A DNA stretch of 64,000 nt from the NCBI RefSeq assembly GCF_049860805.1, contig NZ_CP187555.1, positions 3,596,001-3,660,000 of the forward strand, written 5' to 3'. The notes under the pieces were generated by a model. That model saw only the letters and a program-made list of their open reading frames with translations, had not been told where the DNA came from and made no database searches. A program made the position numbers and the translations under genes. This document shows, one piece after another, positions 34,534 through 43,644 of this stretch (the stretch's first letter is position 1; every line of letters begins with the position of its first letter). Source of the stretch: Parabacteroides sp900760525. Its GTDB lineage: Bacteria; Bacteroidota; Bacteroidia; Bacteroidales; Tannerellaceae.

Positions 34534-35162
34534 TCATTCTTCCGATTTTCCTTTCTCCAATCTCAACCCGCTTTTCGCATTCAGCGGAGAGATCACCGAA
34601 TGTCCCAAGTCGCTTTCCAGCTGGCGACGAGCAGCTTCGGCTGCTTTCCCGCCTTGTTGGGCGATTTGGGCGTGTTCTTCAGTTTCCATTCGTCCGTCAG
34701 GTCTTTACGGATTTCGATGCTTTTCAAACGTTGGTTGATCCAATGATCGGAATAACCTAACGCTTTATACTCCCTCATTGCCCGGTCGATCGTCAGTTCC
34801 AGATCCTGCATCTCGTCCAAACGTTCTTTGGCGACTTGTGCCATCCAGAGTTTGAACGGCTCGGCTTTAGGGGATGGGATGGATTGGATCAGGCGGAACA
34901 ACTGTTCCGTTGTGGCGACATCGGTTTTATAATATTTACCGTCTGCTGATGGTAATTTCAGTTGGTGACAATTTGTCACCAACTCACTTCCCTCCGCTTT
35001 TAGCCTCTGTTTGAGTTTGTTCCAATACTTCCGTCCATCTACACTGTCCGTCAGTACACTCACTACATCAACAACAGAGAAATACCATTCCTCCGTCTCG
35101 TCATCCCAAAGGGTACGTACTTTCTTTTCTTCAAAGATTTTGATTGCTTCTTTCTTTGTCAT
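34534..35162 (-). pseudogene. BRO-N domain protein with internal deletion and frameshift
   Basis: The first 150 or so residues are a clear BRO-N (phage antirepressor-like) protein: VRTLWDDETEEWYFSVVDVVSVLTDS, GKYYKTDVATTEQLFRLIQSIPSPKAEPFKLWMAQ and DLTDEWKL. After that the frame changes to KNTPKSPNKAG, while a different frame reads EEHAQIAQQGGKAAEAARRQ and on through HSVISPLNAKSG to TGA at 34534-34536. That is the normal C-terminus of the family. The piece between them, including the usual ~80 residues after DEWKL, is missing. So the gene lost an internal segment. Confidence 0.8.
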
Positions 35163-35195
35163 GGTTTTAGTTTTTAAGACTATCGGACGTATTCA

Positions 35196-35417
35196 TTAAT
35201 GATCCAAGCTCCCTTTTCCCAATGTCAATAGTACCTCCATCGAATGAATAAACTCTGTTGTTTTAGGAATAAAAGGAGTAACCTCGTCCTCTGTCGCATC
35301 ATAAAGATCATCATAATCGCCGGATTGTCTCAATTCATATAATCGTGAGAGTAAACTATCATAAGACTTTTGTATACGATAATTGATAATGGCTATTTTT
35401 TCCTCCATCGTCAACAT
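35196..35417 (-). pseudogene. HEPN-domain toxin remnant lacking the catalytic centre
   Basis: A 73-residue frame starts as EEKIAIINYRIQKSYDS and continues SRLYELRQSGDYDDLYDATEDEVTPFI. The two halves match the start and end of HEPN toxins of about 130 residues; the segment with the RNase motif R-x4-6-H and the second long helix appears deleted in frame. The partner nucleotidyltransferase (35411-35728) overlaps its start by 7 bases, as in MNT/HEPN operons. It is probably non-toxic. Confidence 0.7.
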
Positions 35418-35728
35418 AACTCAATTCCCTCCTGCTCTACGTTTTTATACAAGATAGAGAATTTTCGCTTCAACCAATCTTTTGTGGTATAGAGCATGGG
35501 ATGTATTTGAGCATTGATATTCCATCCCAACTCAAACAAAGGATAAGAATAGTTATCATGATCTGAATTGTCCAGCTTTTCTTTATTCAAAAGAATCAAA
35601 ATATCCCAATCAGAATCTTCACGAGCATCTCCACGAGCTTGCGAGCCAAACAAAATCACTCGCGTACCAGAGGGCATAATCTGTTTGGCTGTTGTCTTGA
35701 TAGCTTGTAATATTTCGTTTTTATCCAT
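35411..35728 (-). CDS. MNT-type nucleotidyltransferase antitoxin
   Basis: A 105-residue minimal nucleotidyltransferase. GSQARGDAREDSDWDILILLN carries the GSx(10)DxD metal site and the C-terminal half (PLFELGWNINAQIHPMLYTTKDW) is intact. In MNT/HEPN modules this enzyme AMPylates and silences the HEPN RNase. It precedes the HEPN gene by a short overlap. Compare the two truncated relatives at 5587 and 34396. Confidence 0.85.
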   Translation of the reverse strand: MDKNEILQAIKTTAKQIMPSGTRVILFGSQARGDAREDSDWDILILLNKEKLDNSDHDNYSYPLFELGWNINAQIHPMLYTTKDWLKRKFSILYKNVEQEGIELC

Positions 35729-35806
35729 CCTATATATATTATTTTAGGCTGAGGCATTGCCCCGTTCTTAAAATAAAAAGGGGTAAACAATAACAGATTC
35801 CCTTCT

Positions 35807-36247
35807 TCAAACATTCCCTTTTATCCTTAATTCGTTTGCTGTCTCTCGGATCTCCAAACTTCTTTTATAGTCTTCTGCTGCACATTCCGGCAAGATCTGG
35901 GAAAAATCAATGCGAAAATCCGAATTATTACATTCATGATTTCTAAAAGCCTCCAACAAACCATGCTTTTCCGCCTCTTGATACCAAAGTGTTCCTGGTT
36001 TATGGGTTTCTGCGACCAATTGTTTTGCTGTCATAGCACCATATTTGTGCAATATGTCATCCATCATGTCGATTTCACAATCCATAAATTCATCATCGCT
36101 AAAATCACAGATAGGCAAGATGAATGTTCCTCCTTCACACACCACGGTTTTCACAAAATCCTTCAATAGGAACGGACCATCGGACAAATCAATGAATACG
36201 TCCTTTGCGACAGGCCCGGCTTGCCACACTTCGTAAGGCATACTCAA
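35807..36247 (-). pseudogene. 5'-truncated Panacea (SocA/DUF4065) protein
   Basis: The visible 145 or so residues match the C-terminal two thirds of Panacea antitoxin-domain proteins: YEVWQAGPVAKDVFIDLSDG, ICDFSDDEFMDCEIDMMDDILHKYGAMTAKQLVAETHKPGTLWY. The usual N-terminal part (about 40 residues ending in the helix before MPYxxWxxGP) is missing and a stop lies just upstream in frame. The gene fragment ends up 19 bases behind the ugd stop codon. Inactivation by deletion at the ugd border is likely. Confidence 0.65.
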
Positions 36248-36266
36248 GAATGGCTCGGATTATCCA

Positions 36267-37580
36267 TTATCTTCCTACGCAATGATAAACAAACCCATTC
36301 TCCTCCAACTCCTTCACATCGTAAATATTACGTCCATCCAAGATCAGAGGGGTCGCCATCAGTTTTTTGACGGCTGACCAGGAAGGCATACGGAACTCTT
36401 TCCATTCCGTGACGAGCAGGAGGGCATCGGCATCCACTACCGCATCATAGATGTCTTTGGCATAGTGGACGGCATCTCCCAAGCGACGGCGGGTTTCTTC
36501 CATCGAGACAGGATCGTAGACATACACATCGCAACCGGAAGCCAATAATTTATCGATCAGGATCAAAGAGGGAGCTTCTCGCATATCGTCCGTTTCCGGC
36601 TTGAAGGCCAAGCCCCACATAGCAATGCGCTTGCCTTTCAGATCACCTTTGAAATAATCGTCCAACTTACGGAACAAGATGGATTTCTGCTCTTCGTTGA
36701 CCTCTTCGACCGCTTCTAAGATACGCATGCGGTAACCGTTCGACTTGGCCGTTCTAATCAACGCTTTGACATCTTTTGGAAAGCAGGAACCGCCGTAGCC
36801 GATACCCGCATACAGGAAACGGTTGCCGATACGGGCATCCGAACCGATCCCCTTACGCACCATATTCACATCAGCCCCGACGATCTCGCACAAGTTGGCG
36901 ACGTCGTTCATGAAGCTGATGCGGGTGGCCAACATCGCATTGGCGGCATATTTCGTCATCTCTGCAGATGGCACATCCATGAAAATCACACGGAAGTTAT
37001 TCAGCAGGAACGGACGGTACAAACGGGTCATCAGCTCCTTTGCACGCTCCGATTCGACGCCTACAACCACACGGTCCGGACTCATAAAGTCCTTGATCGC
37101 CGCACCTTCCTTCAGAAATTCCGGATTCGAAGCGACATCGAACTCGATCTGCAAGCCCCGTTTATCCAACTCTTCCTGAATCGCCTCACGGACCTTGCGG
37201 GCCGTACCTACCGGAACGGTGCTCTTCGTCACGACAAGGAGATATTTCGTCATGTTGCGACCGACAGTACGAGCAACTTCGAGCACATACTTCAGGTCGG
37301 CGCTGCCATCTTCGTCGGGAGGAGTACCAACAGCACTGAAGAGGACTTCGACCTCGTTCAGGCATTCTGTCAAATCGGTTGTGAATTGGAGACGGCCGGC
37401 TTGCTGGTTACGGTGAACCATCTCTTCAAGGCCGGGCTCGTAGATAGGAATGATACCCTGTTTCAGGTTTGCGATCTTTTCGGCATTTACGTCGACGCAG
37501 AAAACTTCGGTTCCCATTTCTGCGAAACAAGTACCGGTGACAAGTCCCACATAACCTGTCCCGACTATAGCTATTTTCAT
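36267..37580 (-). CDS. ugd: UDP-glucose 6-dehydrogenase
   Basis: A 437-residue NAD-dependent enzyme oxidising UDP-glucose to UDP-glucuronate. Rossmann motif GTGYVGLVTG at 7-16, the TVPVGT stretch near 121-126, and catalytic Cys266 in GYGGSCFPKD are all present; length is typical. It supplies an acidic precursor for the polysaccharide locus to its left on the map. It is the rightmost gene of the minus-strand run, and its codon use looks like the core genome, unlike the AT-rich genes downstream of it. Confidence 0.95.
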   Translation of the reverse strand: MKIAIVGTGYVGLVTGTCFAEMGTEVFCVDVNAEKIANLKQGIIPIYEPGLEEMVHRNQQAGRLQFTTDLTECLNEVEVLFSAVGTPPDEDGSADLKYVLEVARTVGRNMTKYLLVVTKSTVPVGTARKVREAIQEELDKRGLQIEFDVASNPEFLKEGAAIKDFMSPDRVVVGVESERAKELMTRLYRPFLLNNFRVIFMDVPSAEMTKYAANAMLATRISFMNDVANLCEIVGADVNMVRKGIGSDARIGNRFLYAGIGYGGSCFPKDVKALIRTAKSNGYRMRILEAVEEVNEEQKSILFRKLDDYFKGDLKGKRIAMWGLAFKPETDDMREAPSLILIDKLLASGCDVYVYDPVSMEETRRRLGDAVHYAKDIYDAVVDADALLLVTEWKEFRMPSWSAVKKLMATPLILDGRNIYDVKELEENGFVYHCVGR

Positions 37581-37808
37581 GATTTTATAATCAAATAAAT
37601 GTTAGATATCAGTGCCTTCAAGCAGGGTTTCGGGCACACAAAGGTTCGTCACTCCCATACAGGAAATAACGAAAACGCCACAAAGATAAGAAATTGGAAT
37701 CATTATACACCGTAAAACCGGGTTATTTGTACAAAAGCATCGATACTGAGATTAAAAAGCACAATCCCCCTTATCCAGCCGACAAAACATCACGATCCGT
37801 TTCAAATC

Positions 37809-37926
37809 CGATGCAAGTGTAATTTGTTTTCGACGTTGTCGAAAATATACTCCACATTGTCGAGAATATACACGACATTGTCGAAAACATATTCGACATG
37901 GCCGAAAACAAATTACACTTGCATCG
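37809..37926. repeat. 118-bp element: four 21-bp tandem units inside perfect inverted-repeat arms
   Basis: Units at 37831-37851, 37852-37872, 37873-37893 and 37894-37914 each begin CGAC or CCAC, and most contain the palindrome CGACATTGTCG or a one-base variant. The outer 24-bp arms (37809-37832 and 37903-37926) are perfect inverted repeats starting CGATGCAAGTGTAATTTG. It occupies the 463-base ugd-38044 gap, which otherwise shows no gene. Same length and layout as 2749-2866. Confidence 0.93.
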
Positions 37927-38015
37927 AACACTAAACAGATGCCGAAGATTTCATGCAATCAAGCAGAGAAAACATTTTCTTCCTGCCAACCGGCACTAAA
38001 AATGAATTAATTGTG

Positions 38016-38023
38016 TAAATTTG
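38016..38023 (+). promoter_or_regulatory. -7 box upstream of the 38044 gene
   Basis: TAAATTTG fits TAnnTTTG, 20 bases before ATG 38044. This probably starts the core operon of the acetyltransferase, parE-like, coaD and S41 genes. Confidence 0.55.
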
Positions 38024-38043
38024 CCGTTCAAACTAAATGACCG

Positions 38044-39177
38044 ATGAGCGTAGTAATTAAAGAAGTTACCAGTAAGAAGGAACTCAAAAAGTTCGTAAAG
38101 TTCAATATCGAATTATATAAAGGCAACCCGTATCACGTGCCCGGCCTGATCGAAGAAGAGATGGTGACGTTGGATAAAAAGAAGAATCCGGCGTTCGAAG
38201 TGTGTGATGCCATCTACTTTCTGGCTTACAAAGACGGGAAGGTTGCGGGACGTATCGCGGGGATGATCAACCGCCGTAGTAATGAGACGTGGAACCAGAA
38301 GCATGCGCGCTTCGGGTTTGTCGACTTTATCGACGATGTTGAAGTAGTGGATGCTTTGTTCGGGGCCGTAGAGAAATGGGCGAAAGAGCAAGGCATGGAC
38401 GCGCTGCACGGACCGATGGGTTTTACCGATATGGACCACGAAGGGATGCTGATCGAAGGGTTCGACCAGATCGGGACGATGGCGACCATCTATAATTATC
38501 CTTACTATCCGAAGCAAATGGAACGTATGGGATATGAGAAAGACCAGGACTGGCATGAGTTCAAGATCTACATACCGGACGGAGTGCCGGAGAAGCATTT
38601 GCGTATCGGCGAGATCGTAAAAAAGAAATACGGGCTGAAGGTAATGAAGTTCAAGAATGCCAAATCGATTATGCCGTATGCGCAGAAGGTGTTCCAGACA
38701 TTGAACGAGTCGTACGCGCCTTTATACGGATTCGCACGTCTTACCCAAAAGCAGATCGACTACTATATTAATATGTACATACCGATGCTCCGCTACGACC
38801 TGGTGACGCTTATCGTTCGGGAAGAAGACGACGAAGTAGTCGGCTTCGGCATCTCACTGCCTAATCTGTCTCATGCGTTGCAGAAAGCAAAAGGGCATCT
38901 TTTCCCATTCGGCTGGATTCACCTGCTGAAGGCTTTGAAAAGCAAACCTAAAGTGATCGACCTTTATCTGACGGGCGTCTTGCCGGAATATCAGAGCAAA
39001 GGCGTGAACGCACTGCTGTTCAACGACCTGATCCCGGTTTACAAAAGTGTCGGAGCCGTTTACGCAGAAAGCAATCCGGAACTGGAAACAAACAACGCCG
39101 TACAGGCCCAGTGGGATTACTTCAAACGCGAACATCACAAAACAAGAAGAGCATATATTAAAAAATGGACGAACTAA
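38044..39177 (+). CDS. GNAT-fold hypothetical protein
   Basis: A 377-residue protein conserved in Bacteroidales. The N-terminal VTSKKELKKFVKFNIELYKGNPYHVPGL is the typical start. DALHGPMGFTDMDHEGMLIEGFD lies centrally, and the C-terminal half has a GNAT-like fold: ITLTGVLPEYQSKGVNALLFND resembles the acetyl-CoA loop (as VLPEYQSKGVNALL). No substrate is known. Its last codons overlap the start of the topoisomerase gene by 13 bases, indicating coupled expression. Confidence 0.75.
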   Translation: MSVVIKEVTSKKELKKFVKFNIELYKGNPYHVPGLIEEEMVTLDKKKNPAFEVCDAIYFLAYKDGKVAGRIAGMINRRSNETWNQKHARFGFVDFIDDVEVVDALFGAVEKWAKEQGMDALHGPMGFTDMDHEGMLIEGFDQIGTMATIYNYPYYPKQMERMGYEKDQDWHEFKIYIPDGVPEKHLRIGEIVKKKYGLKVMKFKNAKSIMPYAQKVFQTLNESYAPLYGFARLTQKQIDYYINMYIPMLRYDLVTLIVREEDDEVVGFGISLPNLSHALQKAKGHLFPFGWIHLLKALKSKPKVIDLYLTGVLPEYQSKGVNALLFNDLIPVYKSVGAVYAESNPELETNNAVQAQWDYFKREHHKTRRAYIKKWTN

Positions 39178-41030
39178 ATTCAACAATGCAACAGCCGACA
39201 GCGTACAACGATGACGATATCAAGACGCTTGACTGGATGGAACATATCCGTCGCCGCCCCGGTATGTATATCGGGAAGTTAGGCGACGGTAGTTATGCCG
39301 ATGACGGTATTTATGTATTGCTGAAAGAGGTGCTGGATAACTCCATCGACGAATATATGATGGGGTATGGTAAAACGATAGAAGTGACCGTTGAAGAAGG
39401 CACCGTCTCCGTACGCGACTACGGCCGTGGCATTCCGCTGGGCAAGGTAGTCGACGTTTCCAGTAAGATGAATACCGGAGCGAAGTACGACAGCAAGGCT
39501 TTCAAAAAGTCGGTCGGCTTGAACGGTGTCGGTATCAAGGCTGTGAATGCACTGAGCAGCTATTTCCTGATCACCAGTTACCGGGATGGCGAATGCAAGC
39601 GGGTGGAATACAGCAAAGCGATCATCACGGAAGAAGCTCCGGTAAGCCCGACGGAGGAGCAGAACGGGACTCTTATTTATTTCATTCCCGACAAAGAGAT
39701 CTTCAATGATTACTTGTATAAAGACGAGTTTATCGAAAGCCTCCTGAAGAATTATGTATTCCTGAACTCCGGGCTGACGATTATCTTCAATGGCAAAAAA
39801 TATCATTCGCGCAACGGGCTTGTCGACTTGCTGAATGAGAATATGACTACCGAGCCTTTATATCCTATCATCCATCTGAAAGATGAGGACATCGAGGTAG
39901 TAATTACCCATAGCAATCAATACGGGGAAGAATATTACTCGTTCGTGAACGGGCAGTACACGACGCAGGGAGGTACGCACCTTTCTGCCTTCCGCGAAGC
40001 GTTGGGACGCGTCATAAAAGAATATTATAATAAGAACTTCGAATATTCGGACATTCGCGCCGGTGTGGTGGCGGCCATCAGTATCAAGGTGGAAGAGCCG
40101 GTATTCGAAAGCCAGACAAAGACCAAGTTAGGTTCGAAAGACATGGGGCCGGACGGTCCTTCGGTTGGCAAGTTTATCGGGGACTTCATCAAGAAGGAAT
40201 TAGACAACTACCTGCACAAGAATGCGGAGACATCGGATGCCCTGCTGCGTAAGATACAGGAATCGGAAAAAGAACGCAAGGCGATCGCCGGCGTAACAAA
40301 GCTGGCCCGCGAACGTGCGAAGAAAGCAAACCTGCACAACCGTAAGTTGCGCGACTGCCGCATTCACCTGAACGATACGAAAGGCGACAATCTGGAAGAC
40401 AGTTGCATCTTTATCACCGAGGGAGATTCGGCAAGCGGTTCTATCACGAAAAGCCGCGATCCGAACCTGCAAGCGGTGTTCAGTCTTCGTGGTAAACCGT
40501 TGAACAGTTTCGGGCTGACCAAGAAGATCGTGTACGAGAACGAAGAGTTCAACCTGCTACAGGCCGCCTTGAACATAGAAGACGGACTGGAAGGTTTACG
40601 CTACAACAAAGTGATTATTGCAACCGATGCCGATGTGGACGGTATGCATATCCGCCTGTTGCTGATCACCTTCTTCCTTCAGTTCTTCCCGGACCTGATC
40701 AAGCGGAACCATGTCTATATCCTGCAAACGCCGCTGTTCCGCGTGCGCAATAAGCAGAAGACCTGGTATTGCTACAGCGAAGAGGAACGCGTGAACGCAA
40801 TCGCCGCCGCCGGAAAGAATGCCGAGATCACCCGGTTCAAAGGTTTGGGAGAGATTTCGCCGGACGAGTTCAAGCATTTTATCGGAAAGGATATCCGCTT
40901 AGACCCGGTGACCATGAAGAAAGAAGACCTTGTCAAAGATATGCTGGAGTTCTATATGGGCAAGAATACCATGGAACGACAGAACTTTATTATAGAAAAC
41001 TTAGTTGTAGAAGAAGATGTCGTCAATTGA
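39165..41030 (+). CDS. parE: type IIA DNA topoisomerase subunit B (topoisomerase IV-like)
   Basis: A 621-residue ATPase subunit. The GHKL motifs include ELMGYGKTIEV-like DNSIDEYMMGYGK, RDYGRGIPLGKV, and GLNGVGIKAVNALS. The TOPRIM residues are ITEGDSASGS (about 417-426) and ATDADVDGMHI (about 486-496). The C-terminal KGLGEISPDEF motif is present. Bacteroidetes carry a gyrB-like and a parE-like gene; the short length without a large insert and the neighbour set favour the parE role, but gyrB cannot be excluded from this sequence alone. Confidence 0.85.
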   Translation: MDELNSTMQQPTAYNDDDIKTLDWMEHIRRRPGMYIGKLGDGSYADDGIYVLLKEVLDNSIDEYMMGYGKTIEVTVEEGTVSVRDYGRGIPLGKVVDVSSKMNTGAKYDSKAFKKSVGLNGVGIKAVNALSSYFLITSYRDGECKRVEYSKAIITEEAPVSPTEEQNGTLIYFIPDKEIFNDYLYKDEFIESLLKNYVFLNSGLTIIFNGKKYHSRNGLVDLLNENMTTEPLYPIIHLKDEDIEVVITHSNQYGEEYYSFVNGQYTTQGGTHLSAFREALGRVIKEYYNKNFEYSDIRAGVVAAISIKVEEPVFESQTKTKLGSKDMGPDGPSVGKFIGDFIKKELDNYLHKNAETSDALLRKIQESEKERKAIAGVTKLARERAKKANLHNRKLRDCRIHLNDTKGDNLEDSCIFITEGDSASGSITKSRDPNLQAVFSLRGKPLNSFGLTKKIVYENEEFNLLQAALNIEDGLEGLRYNKVIIATDADVDGMHIRLLLITFFLQFFPDLIKRNHVYILQTPLFRVRNKQKTWYCYSEEERVNAIAAAGKNAEITRFKGLGEISPDEFKHFIGKDIRLDPVTMKKEDLVKDMLEFYMGKNTMERQNFIIENLVVEEDVVN

Positions 41031-41490
41031 AAATAAGCGTATCGCCCTTTTCCCCGGAACGTTCGACCCTTTCACGATCGGACACGAATCGCTGGTAAGC
41101 CGCGGGCTCGAGCTGGTGGATGAGATCATTATCTCGATCGGTATCAACGACACGAAACGGACTTATTTCTCATTGGAGAGACGGTTGGAGGCAATCCGGG
41201 ATCTCTACAAGGAAGAACCGCGCGTACGGGTCATGTCGTACGATTCGCTGACGGTCGATTTCGCCCGGCAAATGAATGCAGGCTTTATCCTGCGCGGCAT
41301 CCGTACGGTGAACGATTTCGAATATGAGAAGAGCATAGCCGATGTGAACCGCAAGTTGAGCGGGATCGAGACATTTATTCTTTTTACGGAACCGGAACAT
41401 ACGCATATCAGTTCCAGCATTGTGCGGGAGCTGCTGCGTTACGGCAAAGATATTTCCCAGTTTGTGCCGAAAGGGACAAACCTTTACTAA
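41017..41490 (+). CDS. coaD: pantetheine-phosphate adenylyltransferase
   Basis: A 157-residue enzyme of coenzyme A biosynthesis that adenylates 4'-phosphopantetheine. FPGTFDPFTIGHESLV at 12-27 contains the TIGH nucleotide-binding motif, followed by RGIRTVNDFEYEKSIADVNRKL and the end signature HISSSIVRELLRYGKDISQFVP. It starts 14 bases before the stop of the topoisomerase gene and ends 11 bases before the protease gene, so one operon is likely. Confidence 0.95.
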   Translation: MSSIENKRIALFPGTFDPFTIGHESLVSRGLELVDEIIISIGINDTKRTYFSLERRLEAIRDLYKEEPRVRVMSYDSLTVDFARQMNAGFILRGIRTVNDFEYEKSIADVNRKLSGIETFILFTEPEHTHISSSIVRELLRYGKDISQFVPKGTNLY

Positions 41491-41501
41491 AAAATAGAAC
41501 A

Positions 41502-43094
41502 ATGAAACGAATTTTCCTTCCACTCCTTATATTGAGTGTGTTTGCCGCTTCGATGTCGGCACAGCGCGGCAACAATGTAGATGCCCGCAAGCTCCAGTTG
41601 GCTTTGTATGCCATCACAAATTTATATGTGGACTCAACAAGCGAAACAAAGCTGGTTGAGGACGCCATCGTCGGCATGCTGGAAAAGCTGGACCCCCACT
41701 CTACCTATACGGACCCGGAAGAGACGAAAGAGATGACGGAACCGTTGCAGGGTAACTTCGACGGGATCGGCATCCAGTTCAATATGCTGACGGATACATT
41801 ATATGTGATCCAGGTAATTCCCGGCGGACCGTCGGAAAAGGTCGGCTTGATGGCCGGCGACCGTATTATCATGGTAGACGACACGCTGATTGCCGGCGTC
41901 AAGATGAAGAATACGGATGTGATGAAACGCCTGCGCGGCCCGAAGAACACGGAAGTGCGGGTAAAGGTCCTGCGCGGCGGAGTGCCCGACCTGATCGAGT
42001 TCAAGATCACACGCGGAAAGATTCCTGTATACAGCTTAGACGCCGCTTATATGGCGGATAAGACTACCGGATATATCAAATTGAACCGTTTCGCCGCTTC
42101 GTCGGCTGACGAATTCCGCGAAGCCTTGGAGAAACTGAAGAAACAGGGCATGAAGAACCTGATCCTCGACTTGCAGGGAAATGGCGGAGGATATCTGAAT
42201 ATAGCGATCGACCTGGCCGACGAGTTCTTAGGCAAGGACAAGTTGATCGTTTACACAGAAGGGAACAAGCAGCCGCGCGAGGAAGCCAAGTCTTCGGCTC
42301 GTGGGGGTTTTGAAGAGGGACGTTTGGTCGTACTGGTAGATGAGACATCCGCATCCGCCAGTGAAATCCTTTCCGGCGCGGTGCAGGATTGGGACCGTGG
42401 CGTTGTCGTAGGCCGCCGTACGTTCGGAAAAGGACTGGTGCAGAAACCGATCCCGATGCCCGACGGCTCGATGATCCGCCTGACGGTTGCCCGCTATTAT
42501 ACGCCTACAGGCCGTTCCATCCAGAAACCGTATATAAACGGCAACCAGGAGCAATATAACCATGACCTGATCGACCGCTACAACCGGGGCGAACTGATGA
42601 GCGCGGACAGCATTCATTTCCCCGACTCGATGAAGTACAATACGTTAGAGACAAAACGTATCGTATATGGCGGAGGTGGTATCATGCCGGATGTCTTTAT
42701 CCCGGTCGACACATCCCGCTATACGGATTATCACCGTAGCGTCGTAGCCGCCGGCTTGGTAAACCGCATCGCCATGAATTACTTAGACCGCCATCGTGCC
42801 GAGCTGAACAAGAAATATCCGAAGTTCGCCCAATACAAGCAGAACTTCAATGTGACAGACGACATGATGCAGGAGCTGATCTCATTGGCAAAAGACGACA
42901 AGATCGAATTCAACGAAGAACAATACAATCGTTCCAAACCGCTCATCAAGCTCCAGATCAAGGCGCTGATCGCCCGTGACCTGTATGACATGGCCGAATA
43001 CTTCCAGGTTATCAACGACGACAACGAAAGCTTCCAGGAAGCGTTGCGCCTCATCAACGACGACCGACGATACGAAAAAGAACTGGGACGGTAA
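41502..43094 (+). CDS. S41 family C-terminal processing protease
   Basis: A 530-residue exported protease. Signal peptide at residues 1-20 (FLPLLILSVFAASMSA), a PDZ domain about 85-170 (IGIQFNMLTDTLYVIQVIPGGPSEKVGLMAGDRI) and the catalytic domain: VDETSASASEILSGAVQDW with the nucleophilic Ser around 280-288, and the general-base Lys in GRRTFGKGLVQ. Likely acts in the periplasm on misfolded or tagged proteins; it follows coaD by 11 bases. Confidence 0.92.
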   Translation: MKRIFLPLLILSVFAASMSAQRGNNVDARKLQLALYAITNLYVDSTSETKLVEDAIVGMLEKLDPHSTYTDPEETKEMTEPLQGNFDGIGIQFNMLTDTLYVIQVIPGGPSEKVGLMAGDRIIMVDDTLIAGVKMKNTDVMKRLRGPKNTEVRVKVLRGGVPDLIEFKITRGKIPVYSLDAAYMADKTTGYIKLNRFAASSADEFREALEKLKKQGMKNLILDLQGNGGGYLNIAIDLADEFLGKDKLIVYTEGNKQPREEAKSSARGGFEEGRLVVLVDETSASASEILSGAVQDWDRGVVVGRRTFGKGLVQKPIPMPDGSMIRLTVARYYTPTGRSIQKPYINGNQEQYNHDLIDRYNRGELMSADSIHFPDSMKYNTLETKRIVYGGGGIMPDVFIPVDTSRYTDYHRSVVAAGLVNRIAMNYLDRHRAELNKKYPKFAQYKQNFNVTDDMMQELISLAKDDKIEFNEEQYNRSKPLIKLQIKALIARDLYDMAEYFQVINDDNESFQEALRLINDDRRYEKELGR

Positions 43095-43116
43095 ACCTAT
43101 TATCGATAATACTTCC

Positions 43117-43124
43117 TATATTTG
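43117..43124 (+). promoter_or_regulatory. -7 box of a toxin-antitoxin operon
   Basis: TATATTTG fits TAnnTTTG and lies 33 bases before the antitoxin ATG at 43157. Confidence 0.55.
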
Positions 43125-43156
43125 TATTAATCAACGAAAAGAAAGGAACACAAAAG

Positions 43157-43363
43157 ATGGACACAACGATGAAAACGATAGAACTTACTTTGCCGGATTC
43201 GGAATTGTCTTTCATTAAGACAATAGCAAAGAAATTCGGATGGACTCTGACAACCAAACACACAAAAACTCAGAAAAGTCTTGATGAAGGCATTGCCGAT
43301 ATCAAAGCCGGGCGTGTTCGCGAAGTTTCTACGGATGAATTAAAACAAATGATGGGATTATGA
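43157..43363 (+). CDS. probable antitoxin of a YafQ-type pair
   Basis: A 68-residue protein: an N-terminal strand region (MKTIELTLPDSELSFIKTIAKKFGW) and a C-terminal SLDEGIADIKAGRVREVSTDELKQMMGL tail. The layout is typical of small antitoxins in which the C-terminus wraps the toxin. Its stop overlaps the toxin start by 4 bases, consistent with coupled translation. Confidence 0.7.
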   Translation: MDTTMKTIELTLPDSELSFIKTIAKKFGWTLTTKHTKTQKSLDEGIADIKAGRVREVSTDELKQMMGL

Positions 43364-43638
43364 GTTCATACACGATCCTAATCACTAAACGATTTGAAAA
43401 GGACTTGGAAATATGTAAGAAGAGGGGACTAAAACTTAGCCTCCTCTATACTGTAATAGAGCAACTCAAATTGAACGGGACATTATCAAAACAATATCGT
43501 GCCCACAAACTAAGTGGTAATTATGCTAACTATTGGGAATGCCATATTAAAGGCGATTGGTTATTAATATGGGAGCAAAACGATGATGAACTCATTTTGA
43601 TATTAACTTCAACCGGAACACATTCAGATTTATTCTAA
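43360..43638 (+). CDS. YafQ/RelE family toxin
   Basis: A 92-residue endoribonuclease-fold protein. YTILITKRFEKDLEICKKRGLKLSLLYTVIEQLK, followed by YRAHKLSGNYANYWECHIKGDWLLIWEQNDDELILILTSTGTHSDLF, reproduces the YafQ signature: C-terminal His and the HxDxLF-like end. These toxins cut ribosome-bound mRNA. The frame is intact and the pair is probably functional. Confidence 0.88.
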   Translation: MSSYTILITKRFEKDLEICKKRGLKLSLLYTVIEQLKLNGTLSKQYRAHKLSGNYANYWECHIKGDWLLIWEQNDDELILILTSTGTHSDLF

Positions 43639-43644
43639 AGGATT

